NCBI RefSeq assembly: GCF_001517545.1
Contig: NZ_FBYA01000005.1
Span: forward strand, 56,174 to 120,173
Source of the DNA: Limnohabitans sp. Rim47
GTDB taxonomy: Bacteria; Pseudomonadota; Gammaproteobacteria; Burkholderiales; Burkholderiaceae_C
Direction of reading: 5' to 3'
Length of the DNA stretch: 64,000 nt
Shown: positions 27,312 to 35,250 of the stretch, one piece after another
Layout of the letters: the number at the start of each line of letters is the position of its first letter
How positions within the stretch are numbered: the first letter of the stretch is position 1
Program-made: the position numbers and the translations under genes
Notes under the pieces: generated by a model
What the model was told of the DNA's origin: nothing
The model's database searches: none
Seen by the model: only the letters and a program-made list of their open reading frames with translations

Positions 27312-28490
27312 TTACCTCAGCTTCAGGGTCGACAAGCCGACCAGACACAGCAGCATGGTGATGATCCAGAAACGCACGACCACTTGCGTTTCTTTCCAGC
27401 CGCTCTTTTCAAAATGGTGGTGCAAGGGGGCCATCTTCAGGATGCGCCGACCTTCGCCATATTTCTTCTTGGTGTATTTGAAATAGGCCACCTGGGCCAT
27501 CACCGACAAAGCTTCGACCACAAAGATGCCGCCCATGATGGCCAGCACGATTTCCTGGCGCACGATGACCGCGATGGTGCCCAAAGCCGCACCCAATGCC
27601 AGAGCCCCCACATCGCCCATGAAAACCTGGGCCGGATGGGTGTTGAACCACAAAAATGCCAAACCTGCGCCCGCCATAGCGGCGCAGAAAATCATCAATT
27701 CGCCCGAGCCCGGAATGTGCGGGAAGAACAGGTATTTGGAGTAAACCGAGCTGCCCGTCACATAAGCAAACACGCCCAAGGCCGAGCCGACCATGACGAC
27801 CGGCATGATGGCCAGACCATCGAGACCATCGGTCAAGTTGACGGCGTTGCTGGCCCCCACAATGACCAGATAGGTCATGAGCACAAAACCCAAAACACCC
27901 AATGGGTAATTGATCTCTTTGAAAAACGGCACCTGCAAACCGGCCTTAGGAGGCAGGTTGACATCAAAACCAGACATGACCCATTTGCCAAACAGGTCCA
28001 GCACGCGCAGGTTGGACACTTCAGAAATACTGAACACCAAATACAGCGCGGCCAACAAGCCGATCACCGACTGCCAGAAATATTTTTCGCGCGAGCGCAT
28101 GCCTTCTGGGTCTTTGTTGACCACCTTGCGCCAGTCGTCCACCCAGCCGATGGCACCGAAAGCCAGTGTCACCACCAGCACGATCCAGACAAAGCGGTTT
28201 GACAGGTCAAACCACAACAAGGTGGAGATGGCGATGGACAACAAAATGAGCACGCCGCCCATGGTGGGCGTGCCGCTTTTGGCCAAGTGCGACTCCATGC
28301 CGTAGCCACGGATCGGCTGACCGATTTTGAGCGATGTCAGGCGGCGGATCACAAAGGGGCCAGCAGCCAGACCGATCAAGAGCGCCGTCATCGCGGCCAT
28401 CACCGCACGGAACGTGATGTATTGGAAAACACGCAAAAAGCCCCACTCCGGAGACAAACTTTGCAACCATTGGGCCAGGCTAAGCAGCAT
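27312..28490 (-). CDS. mraY: Phospho-N-acetylmuramoyl-pentapeptide transferase
   Basis: This 392-residue membrane enzyme transfers phospho-MurNAc-pentapeptide to undecaprenyl phosphate, forming lipid I. Motifs are GTPTMGGVLIL, GWVDDWRKVVNKDPEGM, NAVNLTDGLDGLAIMP, FMGDVGALALGAALG and LHHHFEKSGWKETQVV. The ATG at 28490 overlaps the end of murF by 11 nt and fits the family start (MLLSLAQWLQ). Confidence 0.97.
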   Translation of the reverse strand: MLLSLAQWLQSLSPEWGFLRVFQYITFRAVMAAMTALLIGLAAGPFVIRRLTSLKIGQPIRGYGMESHLAKSGTPTMGGVLILLSIAISTLLWFDLSNRFVWIVLVVTLAFGAIGWVDDWRKVVNKDPEGMRSREKYFWQSVIGLLAALYLVFSISEVSNLRVLDLFGKWVMSGFDVNLPPKAGLQVPFFKEINYPLGVLGFVLMTYLVIVGASNAVNLTDGLDGLAIMPVVMVGSALGVFAYVTGSSVYSKYLFFPHIPGSGELMIFCAAMAGAGLAFLWFNTHPAQVFMGDVGALALGAALGTIAVIVRQEIVLAIMGGIFVVEALSVMAQVAYFKYTKKKYGEGRRILKMAPLHHHFEKSGWKETQVVVRFWIITMLLCLVGLSTLKLR

Positions 28491-29931
28491 GGGCCTCCCC
28501 TTTGTTGTTGTATTGAGTGTGGTGCGCCTCACCGAGTGACAGCAAGGCTTCGACCACACGCTCCATCTTCATGAAACGCGAGCCTTTGACCACCACACTT
28601 TGAAACTCCCCGACTTGAGCGGTAACGGCCGCCAACAGGCTGGCCATGTCAGGGAAATGCCGAGCCGCAGCAAATACCTGTGCACTGTGCACGCACAAAT
28701 CACCCAAGGTGAAGAGCGCCTCAATGCCGCGCTCGGCCGCATAGGCGCCAACCTCGGCATGAAACTCGGGGCCCTGGTTGCCCACCTCGCCCATATCACC
28801 CAACACCAGCAAACGCGGCGCGGGCAACTCGGCCAACACGTCGATGGCGGCGCGGACCGAGTCAGGGTTGGCGTTGTAGGTGTCGTCGATCAAGGTGATG
28901 TCGGCACCACCGCTGTGCAGTACCAGCGCACGCGAACGGCCCTTGACCGGCTCAAAGGCCAACAGGCCCTGCGCTACAACAGCCAACGGCACACCCGCTG
29001 CGAGTGCGCAGGCACTGGCCGCCAATGCATTCTTCACGTTGTGGCGACCAGCAATGTGCAAGCGCACGGGTGCGGTGCCTTCTGGTGTTTTGAGGGTGAA
29101 CTGCCAGGCTCCGGACTGCCAGACCACCACGGTGGCCCGCACGTCGGCCTCATTGGCAGAGGCCATGGCAAAGCAGCGCTGCAATCGCTGACCAGACAAC
29201 GCTTGCCAGATGGGTGTGTAAACGTCATCAGACGGAAACACGGCAACACCCTCAGGGGGCAATGCCTGCAGCACAGCCCCGTTTTCATGGGCCACAGCTT
29301 CGACCGTTCCCATGAACTCTTGGTGTTCACGCTGCGCGTTGTTGACCAAGGCCACGGTGGGCTTGGCCAGCTTGGACAGATAGGCGATTTCGCCGGGGTG
29401 GTTCATACCCAACTCGACCACGGCAATGCGGTGATGGGCCCGCAGGTTGAACAAGGTCAGCGGCACGCCAATGTCGTTGTTCAGATTGCCCTGCGTAGAC
29501 AAGGCGTCTTTGCCCGCATGCGCACGCAAGATGGACGCGATCATTTGCGTCACGGTGGTCTTGCCGTTGCTGCCCGTCACGGCAATCACCGGCAAATCGA
29601 ACTGCGCACGCCAGCCTGCGGCCAATTCGCCCAAAGCGATGCGTGCGTCAGACACCACCAACGCCGGCAAATCGTGCGCCATCGCTTGCATCTCACCCGA
29701 GGCTTCGCACACCACGGCCACCGCGCCTTGCGCTTTGGCCTGCGCAATGAACTCATTACCGTCAAAACGCTCGCCGCGCAAAGCCACAAACAAGTCGCCC
29801 GCCTGCAAGCTGCGGCTGTCGGTGTGCACGCGATCAGCCGTCACAGACTGAATATTCACGCCGCGTGCCTGGCTCAGCCAACTCAATGCCAGGTCGAGCT
29901 TCAGGTTCATTTTGGAATTCAGGGTGTTCAT
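28480..29931 (-). CDS. murF: UDP-MurNAc-tripeptide--D-alanyl-D-alanine ligase
   Basis: This 483-residue Mur ligase adds D-Ala-D-Ala to the UDP-MurNAc tripeptide. It has VHTDSRSLQAGDLFVALRG, the P-loop AVTGSNGKTTVTQMIASIL, ELGMNHPGEIAYLS, and IDDTYNANPDSVRAAIDVL. It overlaps murE by 4 nt at its start and mraY by 11 nt at its end. Confidence 0.98.
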   Translation of the reverse strand: MNTLNSKMNLKLDLALSWLSQARGVNIQSVTADRVHTDSRSLQAGDLFVALRGERFDGNEFIAQAKAQGAVAVVCEASGEMQAMAHDLPALVVSDARIALGELAAGWRAQFDLPVIAVTGSNGKTTVTQMIASILRAHAGKDALSTQGNLNNDIGVPLTLFNLRAHHRIAVVELGMNHPGEIAYLSKLAKPTVALVNNAQREHQEFMGTVEAVAHENGAVLQALPPEGVAVFPSDDVYTPIWQALSGQRLQRCFAMASANEADVRATVVVWQSGAWQFTLKTPEGTAPVRLHIAGRHNVKNALAASACALAAGVPLAVVAQGLLAFEPVKGRSRALVLHSGGADITLIDDTYNANPDSVRAAIDVLAELPAPRLLVLGDMGEVGNQGPEFHAEVGAYAAERGIEALFTLGDLCVHSAQVFAAARHFPDMASLLAAVTAQVGEFQSVVVKGSRFMKMERVVEALLSLGEAHHTQYNNKGEAHAA

Positions 29932-31439
29932 GCAGTCGCCCCCTGGTGCAGCGCCGCACGTTCCTGCAAAGCGATTTGTGCCTGCACCACATCCGAAAAC
30001 GGGTGGCGCACGCCCATGATCTCTTGCTCAGTCTCGTGGCCTTTGCCGGCCACCAACACGACATCTTGTGCAGCGGCTTGTGCCACCACTTGGGCTATGG
30101 CCAGCGCACGGTCTGGCTGGATAAGCGACTGCGCAGGGCGGCTCAAGCCTGACACCATCGCAGCCAGAATGGCCTCCGGCGATTCAGAGCGGGGGTTGTC
30201 GCTGGTGAGCATCAACTGGTCAGCTGCTGCCTCGGCGGCCGCCGCCATCATGGGGCGCTTCAGGGCATCGCGGTCTCCGCCGCAACCCAGCACACACCAC
30301 AGGCGGCCGCCACGCGCCGCAGCTTGCGAACGCAAAGCGGTCAATGCATGCGTTACGGCATCGGGTGTGTGCGCGTAATCCACCACCACCAACGGCAGGT
30401 CTTTCCCGACCCTCTGCATGCGGCCCGGCACCGCTGTCAAATGCGCACAGGCTTGCACCGCTTGCGCCAACTTAAAGCCCAGGGCACGCAAGCTGCCGAT
30501 CACGCCCAACAGGTTGTCGATGTTGTAGTCACCCATGAGGCCTGTGCGCAAAGTCTGCACATCGGCACCTTCGACGACTTCAAACGCCAGACCCTCGGCA
30601 CCGGGAAGGCTACGGGCTTGCAAACGGGCTGAGCCCTTGCGCGAGCAAGTCCAGACATCGAGCGAGCCGCCTTGCAACTGCCCAGCCAACAAGCGCCCTT
30701 GGGAGTCATCGATGTTGACCACGGCGGCCTGCAAACCGGACCAACTGAACAAAGCGGCTTTGGCCAACCAATAGCGGGCCATATCACCGTGGTAGTCGAG
30801 ATGGTCTTGCGTGAAATTGGTGAAAACAGCCACGCGAATTTGGGTGCCGTCCAAGCGGTGCTCGGCCAGCCCGATCGAAGACGCTTCGATGGCGCAATGC
30901 GTCACACCGCCATCGGCAAACTCACGGAACTGCCGTTGCATCAGCACCGGGTCGGGGGTGGTCATGCCGGTGCTCACCAGATGGGGCAATTGGCCCACAC
31001 CCAAGGTGCCGATCAAGCCGCAGACCTGGTTCAACACCGGCGAAGCCAAGGCCTGGGCCAGCCACCAGGCCGTAGACGTTTTGCCATTGGTGCCGGTCAC
31101 GGCCAGCACTTGCAAGTCCTGACTGGGTTGTTCGTAATACGCATCGGCGACCAGGCCGGTCTGGGCCTTGAGGCCCTTCATGACAGCCAGGCAATCGGCA
31201 TTGGACGACGCATCGGGCAAGGCCTTCAGCCAAGGGGCGTGCCCTTCTTCTTCGAGCAAACAGGCCGTGGCACCTTGTGCCAAGGCTTGCACCAAATACT
31301 GACGCCCATCGGTCGCTGCACCAGGCCAAGCGATGAACGCGTCACCCGGCTGCACCCTGCGGCTGTCTGTGCGCAACTCTCCAGTCACGCGGCTGCGCAA
31401 CCAGTGGGCCGCGTCGAGGGCGCTGTGCAGCGTATGCAT
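29928..31439 (-). CDS. murE: UDP-MurNAc-L-Ala-D-Glu--2,6-diaminopimelate ligase
   Basis: This 503-residue Mur ligase has the P-loop AVTGTNGKTSTAWWLAQAL, AIEASSIGLAEHRLDG, FTQDHLDYHGDMARYW and VVDYAHTPDAVTHALTAL. The TSDNPRSESPEAI motif contains the DNPR signature that specifies meso-diaminopimelate, consistent with mpl and dapF in this window. Its ATG shares one base with the ftsI stop (TGATG). Confidence 0.98.
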   Translation of the reverse strand: MHTLHSALDAAHWLRSRVTGELRTDSRRVQPGDAFIAWPGAATDGRQYLVQALAQGATACLLEEEGHAPWLKALPDASSNADCLAVMKGLKAQTGLVADAYYEQPSQDLQVLAVTGTNGKTSTAWWLAQALASPVLNQVCGLIGTLGVGQLPHLVSTGMTTPDPVLMQRQFREFADGGVTHCAIEASSIGLAEHRLDGTQIRVAVFTNFTQDHLDYHGDMARYWLAKAALFSWSGLQAAVVNIDDSQGRLLAGQLQGGSLDVWTCSRKGSARLQARSLPGAEGLAFEVVEGADVQTLRTGLMGDYNIDNLLGVIGSLRALGFKLAQAVQACAHLTAVPGRMQRVGKDLPLVVVDYAHTPDAVTHALTALRSQAAARGGRLWCVLGCGGDRDALKRPMMAAAAEAAADQLMLTSDNPRSESPEAILAAMVSGLSRPAQSLIQPDRALAIAQVVAQAAAQDVVLVAGKGHETEQEIMGVRHPFSDVVQAQIALQERAALHQGATA

Positions 31440-33172
31440 CAGAACGACTCCTCGACCGAATTAGCCACGATCTGCGGTTTGACCGCCATGTCAGGCTGCA
31501 CACCCATCAAACGCAGGGTTTGTTGCACGGTCTGACTGAACACAGGCGCGGCGACATCGCCACCAAAATAACGGCCATTGCTGGGCTCGTCGATCATGAC
31601 GGCCACGACGATCCGCGGGGCCTCGATGGGTGCCATGCCCACGAAAAAGCCCCGGTATTTTTTGCCCGCGTAACCCTTGCCTTCTTGTTTGTGTGCCGTG
31701 CCGGTTTTGCCGCCCACGGAATAACCCATGGTCTGCGCTTTGGGCGCCGTCCCGCCAGGGCCTGCAGCCATCTGCAGCATCTTGCGCATGGCTTTGGCAT
31801 TTTCTGCACTGATGACGCGCACACCCTGCACCTGGTGATCGGCTTTCATCAGCGTCGCTGGCACCACCTCGCCATCTCGGGCAAAGACCGTGTAAGCCCT
31901 CGCCACCTGGAACAAACTGCCTGAAATACCATAGCCATAACTCATGGTGGCCTGCTCAATAGGGCGCCATGTTTTGTAAGGACGCAAACGCCCGCTGACC
32001 ACGCCCGGAAACGGCAACTGCGGCTTTTGCCCAAAGCCGACCTGGGCATACATTTCCCACATTTCGCGGGGCTGCATCTGCATGGCCATCTTGACCGTGC
32101 CCACGTTGCTGGACTTCTGAATCACCTCGTTCACCGTGAGCACGCCGTGCGGATGCGCGTCGGTGATGGTTGAGCCCGTGATGGTGATGCGGCCAGGTGC
32201 CGTCTGGATCGGCGTTTCGGGCTTGACCAGGCCTTTTTCCAGGGCAAGCGCCACGGCAAAAGGCTTCATGGTCGAGCCCGGCTCGAACGTGTCCGTCAAA
32301 GCCCGGTTGCGCAGTTGTTCACCGCTCAGGTTGACCCGCTTGTCCGGCGAATAGCTGGGGTAATTGGCCAACGCCAAAATTTCCCCCGACTGGGCATCCA
32401 GCACCACCACGCTGCCTGCTTTGGCTTTGTTCTCCAGCACCGCCTCGCGCAACTTCTGGTAGGCAAAGAACTGCACTTTGCTGTCGATGCTCAACTGCAG
32501 GTCTTCGCCATCAACGGGCGGCACCGCCTCGCCCACGTCTTCAACCACACGACCCAATCGGTCTTTGATGACGCGACGCGAACCCGGCTTGCCAGACAGT
32601 TGCTTCTGAAAAATCAGCTCAACGCCCTCTTGGCCTTGGTCTTCCACATTGGTAAAGCCCACAATGTGGGCCGCCGCTTCGCCCTCGGGATACAAGCGCT
32701 TGTATTCCTTGATGTCGTAAACACCCTTGATGCCCAACGCCAGAATTTGTTTGACCACCGACTCATCCAGTTGTCGGCGCAACCAGACAAAGGTTTTTTC
32801 ATCGTCCTTGAGTTTTTTGGTCAACTCGGCAGGCGTCAACTCAAGCAGGCGGGCCAGCTCGAGCAACTTGGCCGGGTCGCGCTCCATGTCTTCAGGATTG
32901 GCCCAGATGCTGGGCGCAGGCACGCTTGACGCCAACAACATGCCATTGCGATCCAGCACACGGCCCCGGTTGGCCGGCAATGTGAGTGTTCGCGTAAAAC
33001 GGACTTCACCCTGTCGAATGAAGAAATCGTTTGCAAAAACCTGGACATAAGCCGCACGTGCCACCAAGCCCATGAAGCCCAAAGCAATGGCAGCCACAAT
33101 GAATTTGCTGCGCCAAACCGGTGTTTTGCTGGCCAGCAAAGGGCTGGATGAAAGTTGGACGCTGCGGCTCAT
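31439..33172 (-). CDS. ftsI: Peptidoglycan D,D-transpeptidase FtsI (PBP3)
   Basis: This 577-residue class B penicillin-binding protein cross-links septal murein. After a short cytoplasmic tail and one membrane helix (FIVAAIALGFMGLVARAAYV) come the pedestal domain (RGRVLDRNGMLLA) and the transpeptidase with the catalytic triad motifs STMK in FEPGSTMKPFAVAL, SSN in KSSNVGTVKMA, and KTGT in VGGKTGTAHK. The ATG at 33172 overlaps the ftsL stop (ATGA); the frame upstream of it is ftsL/rsmH antiframe. Confidence 0.97.
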   Translation of the reverse strand: MSRSVQLSSSPLLASKTPVWRSKFIVAAIALGFMGLVARAAYVQVFANDFFIRQGEVRFTRTLTLPANRGRVLDRNGMLLASSVPAPSIWANPEDMERDPAKLLELARLLELTPAELTKKLKDDEKTFVWLRRQLDESVVKQILALGIKGVYDIKEYKRLYPEGEAAAHIVGFTNVEDQGQEGVELIFQKQLSGKPGSRRVIKDRLGRVVEDVGEAVPPVDGEDLQLSIDSKVQFFAYQKLREAVLENKAKAGSVVVLDAQSGEILALANYPSYSPDKRVNLSGEQLRNRALTDTFEPGSTMKPFAVALALEKGLVKPETPIQTAPGRITITGSTITDAHPHGVLTVNEVIQKSSNVGTVKMAMQMQPREMWEMYAQVGFGQKPQLPFPGVVSGRLRPYKTWRPIEQATMSYGYGISGSLFQVARAYTVFARDGEVVPATLMKADHQVQGVRVISAENAKAMRKMLQMAAGPGGTAPKAQTMGYSVGGKTGTAHKQEGKGYAGKKYRGFFVGMAPIEAPRIVVAVMIDEPSNGRYFGGDVAAPVFSQTVQQTLRLMGVQPDMAVKPQIVANSVEESF

Positions 33173-33465
33173 GGGCGAGCCTCTTTTGCGGAAGACGCAG
33201 CATCCTGGCTGGACACGTACTGGGTGATGGCAGGCGAGGCCGCACGCATTTGCAACTGCTGACGTGCGATTTGCTCCACACGCAACGGCGTGGCTTGAGC
33301 GCGACGCTCGACCTGCAGGCGATCCTGGTCCACGGCCAGGCGCTTGGCTTCTTTGTTGGCTGACTCCAGCGCCATGAACAAGCGCCTCGTCTCGTACTGG
33401 CTGTGCACCAATACCAGCGCGCTGGCGATCACCGCCAGCAACAGAAAAATACTCAAGCGGGTCAC
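33169..33465 (-). CDS. ftsL: Cell division protein FtsL
   Basis: This 98-residue bitopic protein has an N-terminal helix (LSIFLLLAVIASALVLVHS) followed by a periplasmic coiled-coil (TRRLFMALESANKEAKRLAV). FtsL forms the FtsQLB complex that activates FtsWI. It is recognised by size, topology and position between rsmH and ftsI, with 4-nt overlaps on both sides. Confidence 0.92.
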   Translation of the reverse strand: MTRLSIFLLLAVIASALVLVHSQYETRRLFMALESANKEAKRLAVDQDRLQVERRAQATPLRVEQIARQQLQMRAASPAITQYVSSQDAASSAKEARP

Positions 33466-34391
33466 GCTGGCACCTCGGTACGCTCAGCCATGCGCATGAT
33501 AGCGCTGCGCGAACGCGGGTTGCCTCGCACCTCGGCCTCGCTTGGGCGAGTGCGACCACAGGCTTTTAAGCGCATCTTCACGGGTTCCGCAAAGGGCACA
33601 CGCCGATCCACCACTTCTTTGGAATGCTTGGCGATGAACTGCTTCACGATGCGGTCTTCCAGCGAATGGAAGCTGATCACCACCAAACGGCCGCCAGGGG
33701 CCAGCACATGCAGGCTGGCCTCTAGCGCTTGTTCGAGCTCCGCAAGCTCTGCGTTGATGAAAATCCGAAAAGCCTGAAATGTCCGCGTTGCTGGGTTCTG
33801 GCCCGGCTCGCGAGTTTTGACCGTGTCAGCCACGAGCTGGGCCAAATCGGAGGTGGTTGAAATTGGGCCCCGCTCTTGTCGGCGAGCCACAAGCGCCTTT
33901 GCAATCTGAAAAGCAAACCGTTCTTCGCCATAGTCACGTATCACCTCCGTGATTTGATCCACCGTGGCTGTTGCCAGCCAATCGGCCACACTTTCGCCGC
34001 GCGTGGTGTCCATGCGCATGTCCAGCGGGCCCTCAAAACGAAAAGAAAAACCCCTCTCGGGGCTGTCGATTTGGGGAGAGCTGATGCCCAAGTCCATCAG
34101 CACACCATCGACGCTGGCGGGTGGCAACTCCCCCAGGTTAGAAAAGCCTTCGTGCCGGATCGAAAAGCGGGCATCGTCAATGCGCCCAGCTTCGGCAATA
34201 GCTTCAAGGTCTTTGTCAAAAGCCAGCAAACGACCTTGTGCAGACAAGCGCGACAAAATCAAACGGGAGTGACCACCACGACCAAAAGTGGCATCGACAT
34301 AAGCGCCATCGGCGCCTGCTGAAGCCTGGAGCAATTCATCCACCGCCTCGTTCAAAAGCACAGTGGTATGGGTCAGTACAGGGTCGGTCAT
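33462..34391 (-). CDS. rsmH: 16S rRNA m4C1402 methyltransferase RsmH
   Basis: This 309-residue enzyme N4-methylates C1402 in the 16S rRNA decoding centre. Motifs are HTTVLLNEAVDELL, YVDATFGRGGHSRLILSRL (SAM binding), GVLMDLGISSPQID, RGFSFRFEGPLDMRMD and VVISFHSLEDRIVKQF. It lies 5 nt after mraZ in the conserved mraZ-rsmH order. Confidence 0.97.
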   Translation of the reverse strand: MTDPVLTHTTVLLNEAVDELLQASAGADGAYVDATFGRGGHSRLILSRLSAQGRLLAFDKDLEAIAEAGRIDDARFSIRHEGFSNLGELPPASVDGVLMDLGISSPQIDSPERGFSFRFEGPLDMRMDTTRGESVADWLATATVDQITEVIRDYGEERFAFQIAKALVARRQERGPISTTSDLAQLVADTVKTREPGQNPATRTFQAFRIFINAELAELEQALEASLHVLAPGGRLVVISFHSLEDRIVKQFIAKHSKEVVDRRVPFAEPVKMRLKACGRTRPSEAEVRGNPRSRSAIMRMAERTEVPA

Positions 34392-34396
34392 GGCGT

Positions 34397-34825
34397 TCAG
34401 AACGAGAAATCCTTGAACACATCGGGCATCTCGCCCTGCATGGCCTCAGCCTCTTGCGCGTCGTAGGTGGTTTTGTCCCACAACTCAAAGTGGTTGCCCA
34501 TACCAAGCAACACGGTGTCTTTGGAAATGCCGGAGGCCTGACGCAACTCGGGCGAAATCAGCACGCGTCCAGTGCCATCCATCTCGACATCCATCGCGTT
34601 GCCCAAAAAAATGCGCTTCCACCACTGGGCAGACATGGGCAACTGGGCAATGCGCTCGCGGAACTTTTCCCACTCGGTGCGGGGAAACACCATCAAACAG
34701 CCATGGGGATGCTTGGTGATCGTCAGTTGGCCTTGCGCTGTGGCACTCAAGACGTCACGGTGCCGGGTCGGTACAGACAACCGCCCTTTGGCATCCAGAC
34801 TCAGCGATGAAGCCCCTTGAAACAC
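34397..34825 (-). CDS. mraZ: Transcriptional regulator MraZ
   Basis: This 142-residue AbrB-like double-domain protein has SLDAKGRLSVPTRHRD in the first half and MDGTGRVLISPELRQAS in the second. MraZ binds repeats in its own promoter and represses the dcw operon in the bacteria studied. The start is GTG at 34825 with AAAAAGGT 8 nt upstream. Four AGTG boxes with 10-bp spacing lie 40-73 nt upstream and are the likely operator. Confidence 0.96.
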   Translation of the reverse strand: MFQGASSLSLDAKGRLSVPTRHRDVLSATAQGQLTITKHPHGCLMVFPRTEWEKFRERIAQLPMSAQWWKRIFLGNAMDVEMDGTGRVLISPELRQASGISKDTVLLGMGNHFELWDKTTYDAQEAEAMQGEMPDVFKDFSF

Positions 34826-34864
34826 GACAGCGACCTTTTTTCAGTTGAAAAATGCAAGCAGGGA

Positions 34865-34900
34865 CACTTTTCCCCACTTAATTGCACTTTTTTGCACTGT
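34865..34900 (-). promoter_or_regulatory. MraZ operator: four AGTG boxes with 10-bp period
   Basis: On the plus strand CACT occurs at 34865, 34875, 34885 and 34895; on the minus strand this reads AGTGCAAAAA, AGTGCAATTA, AGTGGGGAAA, AGTGTCCC, exactly 10 bp apart. Published MraZ sites (TGGGN boxes in E. coli, AAAGTG boxes in Mycoplasma) have the same 10-bp period. A weak promoter, TTGAGT-N16-TACAGT, ends at the first box, so bound MraZ would block it. Confidence 0.8.
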
Positions 34901-35145
34901 ATCAGGAATTCGAGGCAACTCAACCGGTATAGATCGATTTTTTTCAATGAAATCAATAGCTTAGCGCTGAAATCGAACGTGCCAACAGGGGAAATTTTCA
35001 TTTAAATTAGGCACTTACAAGCGGCAATGAAAGTAACCTATTAAGGATGTTAAAACTAAAAATAGTGAGTGCATGAAATGCACAAAGTCACCTTATGGCG
35101 CAGCAAAACTTCAGTCATGCACAAACAAAGAACGACCACAAGAAT
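34901..35145. other. AT-rich intergenic stretch upstream of mraZ
   Basis: No coding sequence is supported between the MraZ boxes and the terminator of the downstream exoprotein gene. The stretch is AT-richer than its surroundings and presumably holds the main dcw promoter, but I could not assign unambiguous -35/-10 boxes beyond the weak pair beside the operator. Confidence 0.5.
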
Positions 35146-35183
35146 AAAAAGCCCCCAAGGCCTTTCGACCTTGGGGGCTTTTT
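35146..35183. terminator. Bidirectional terminator after the exoprotein gene
   Basis: GCCCCCAAGG (35151-35160) pairs perfectly with CCTTGGGGGC (35169-35178) around an 8-nt loop, flanked by A5 on the left and T5 on the right. On the minus strand it terminates the large exoprotein gene about 73 nt after its stop and shields the mraZ promoter from read-through. Confidence 0.92.
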
Positions 35184-35250
35184 CATGCCACTTCAATGCG
35201 GCTGTCGTGATCTGGCTGTGATCACCTTGCGGCGATCACAGCACCTTCGC

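Noticed and set aside
25545..28202. Plus-strand open frame of 885 codons
   Set aside because: Antisense to murD and mraY with no recognisable domain; a by-product of codon bias.
28600..30378. Plus-strand open frame of 592 codons
   Set aside because: Antisense to murF and murE, His/Arg-rich and without any family signature.
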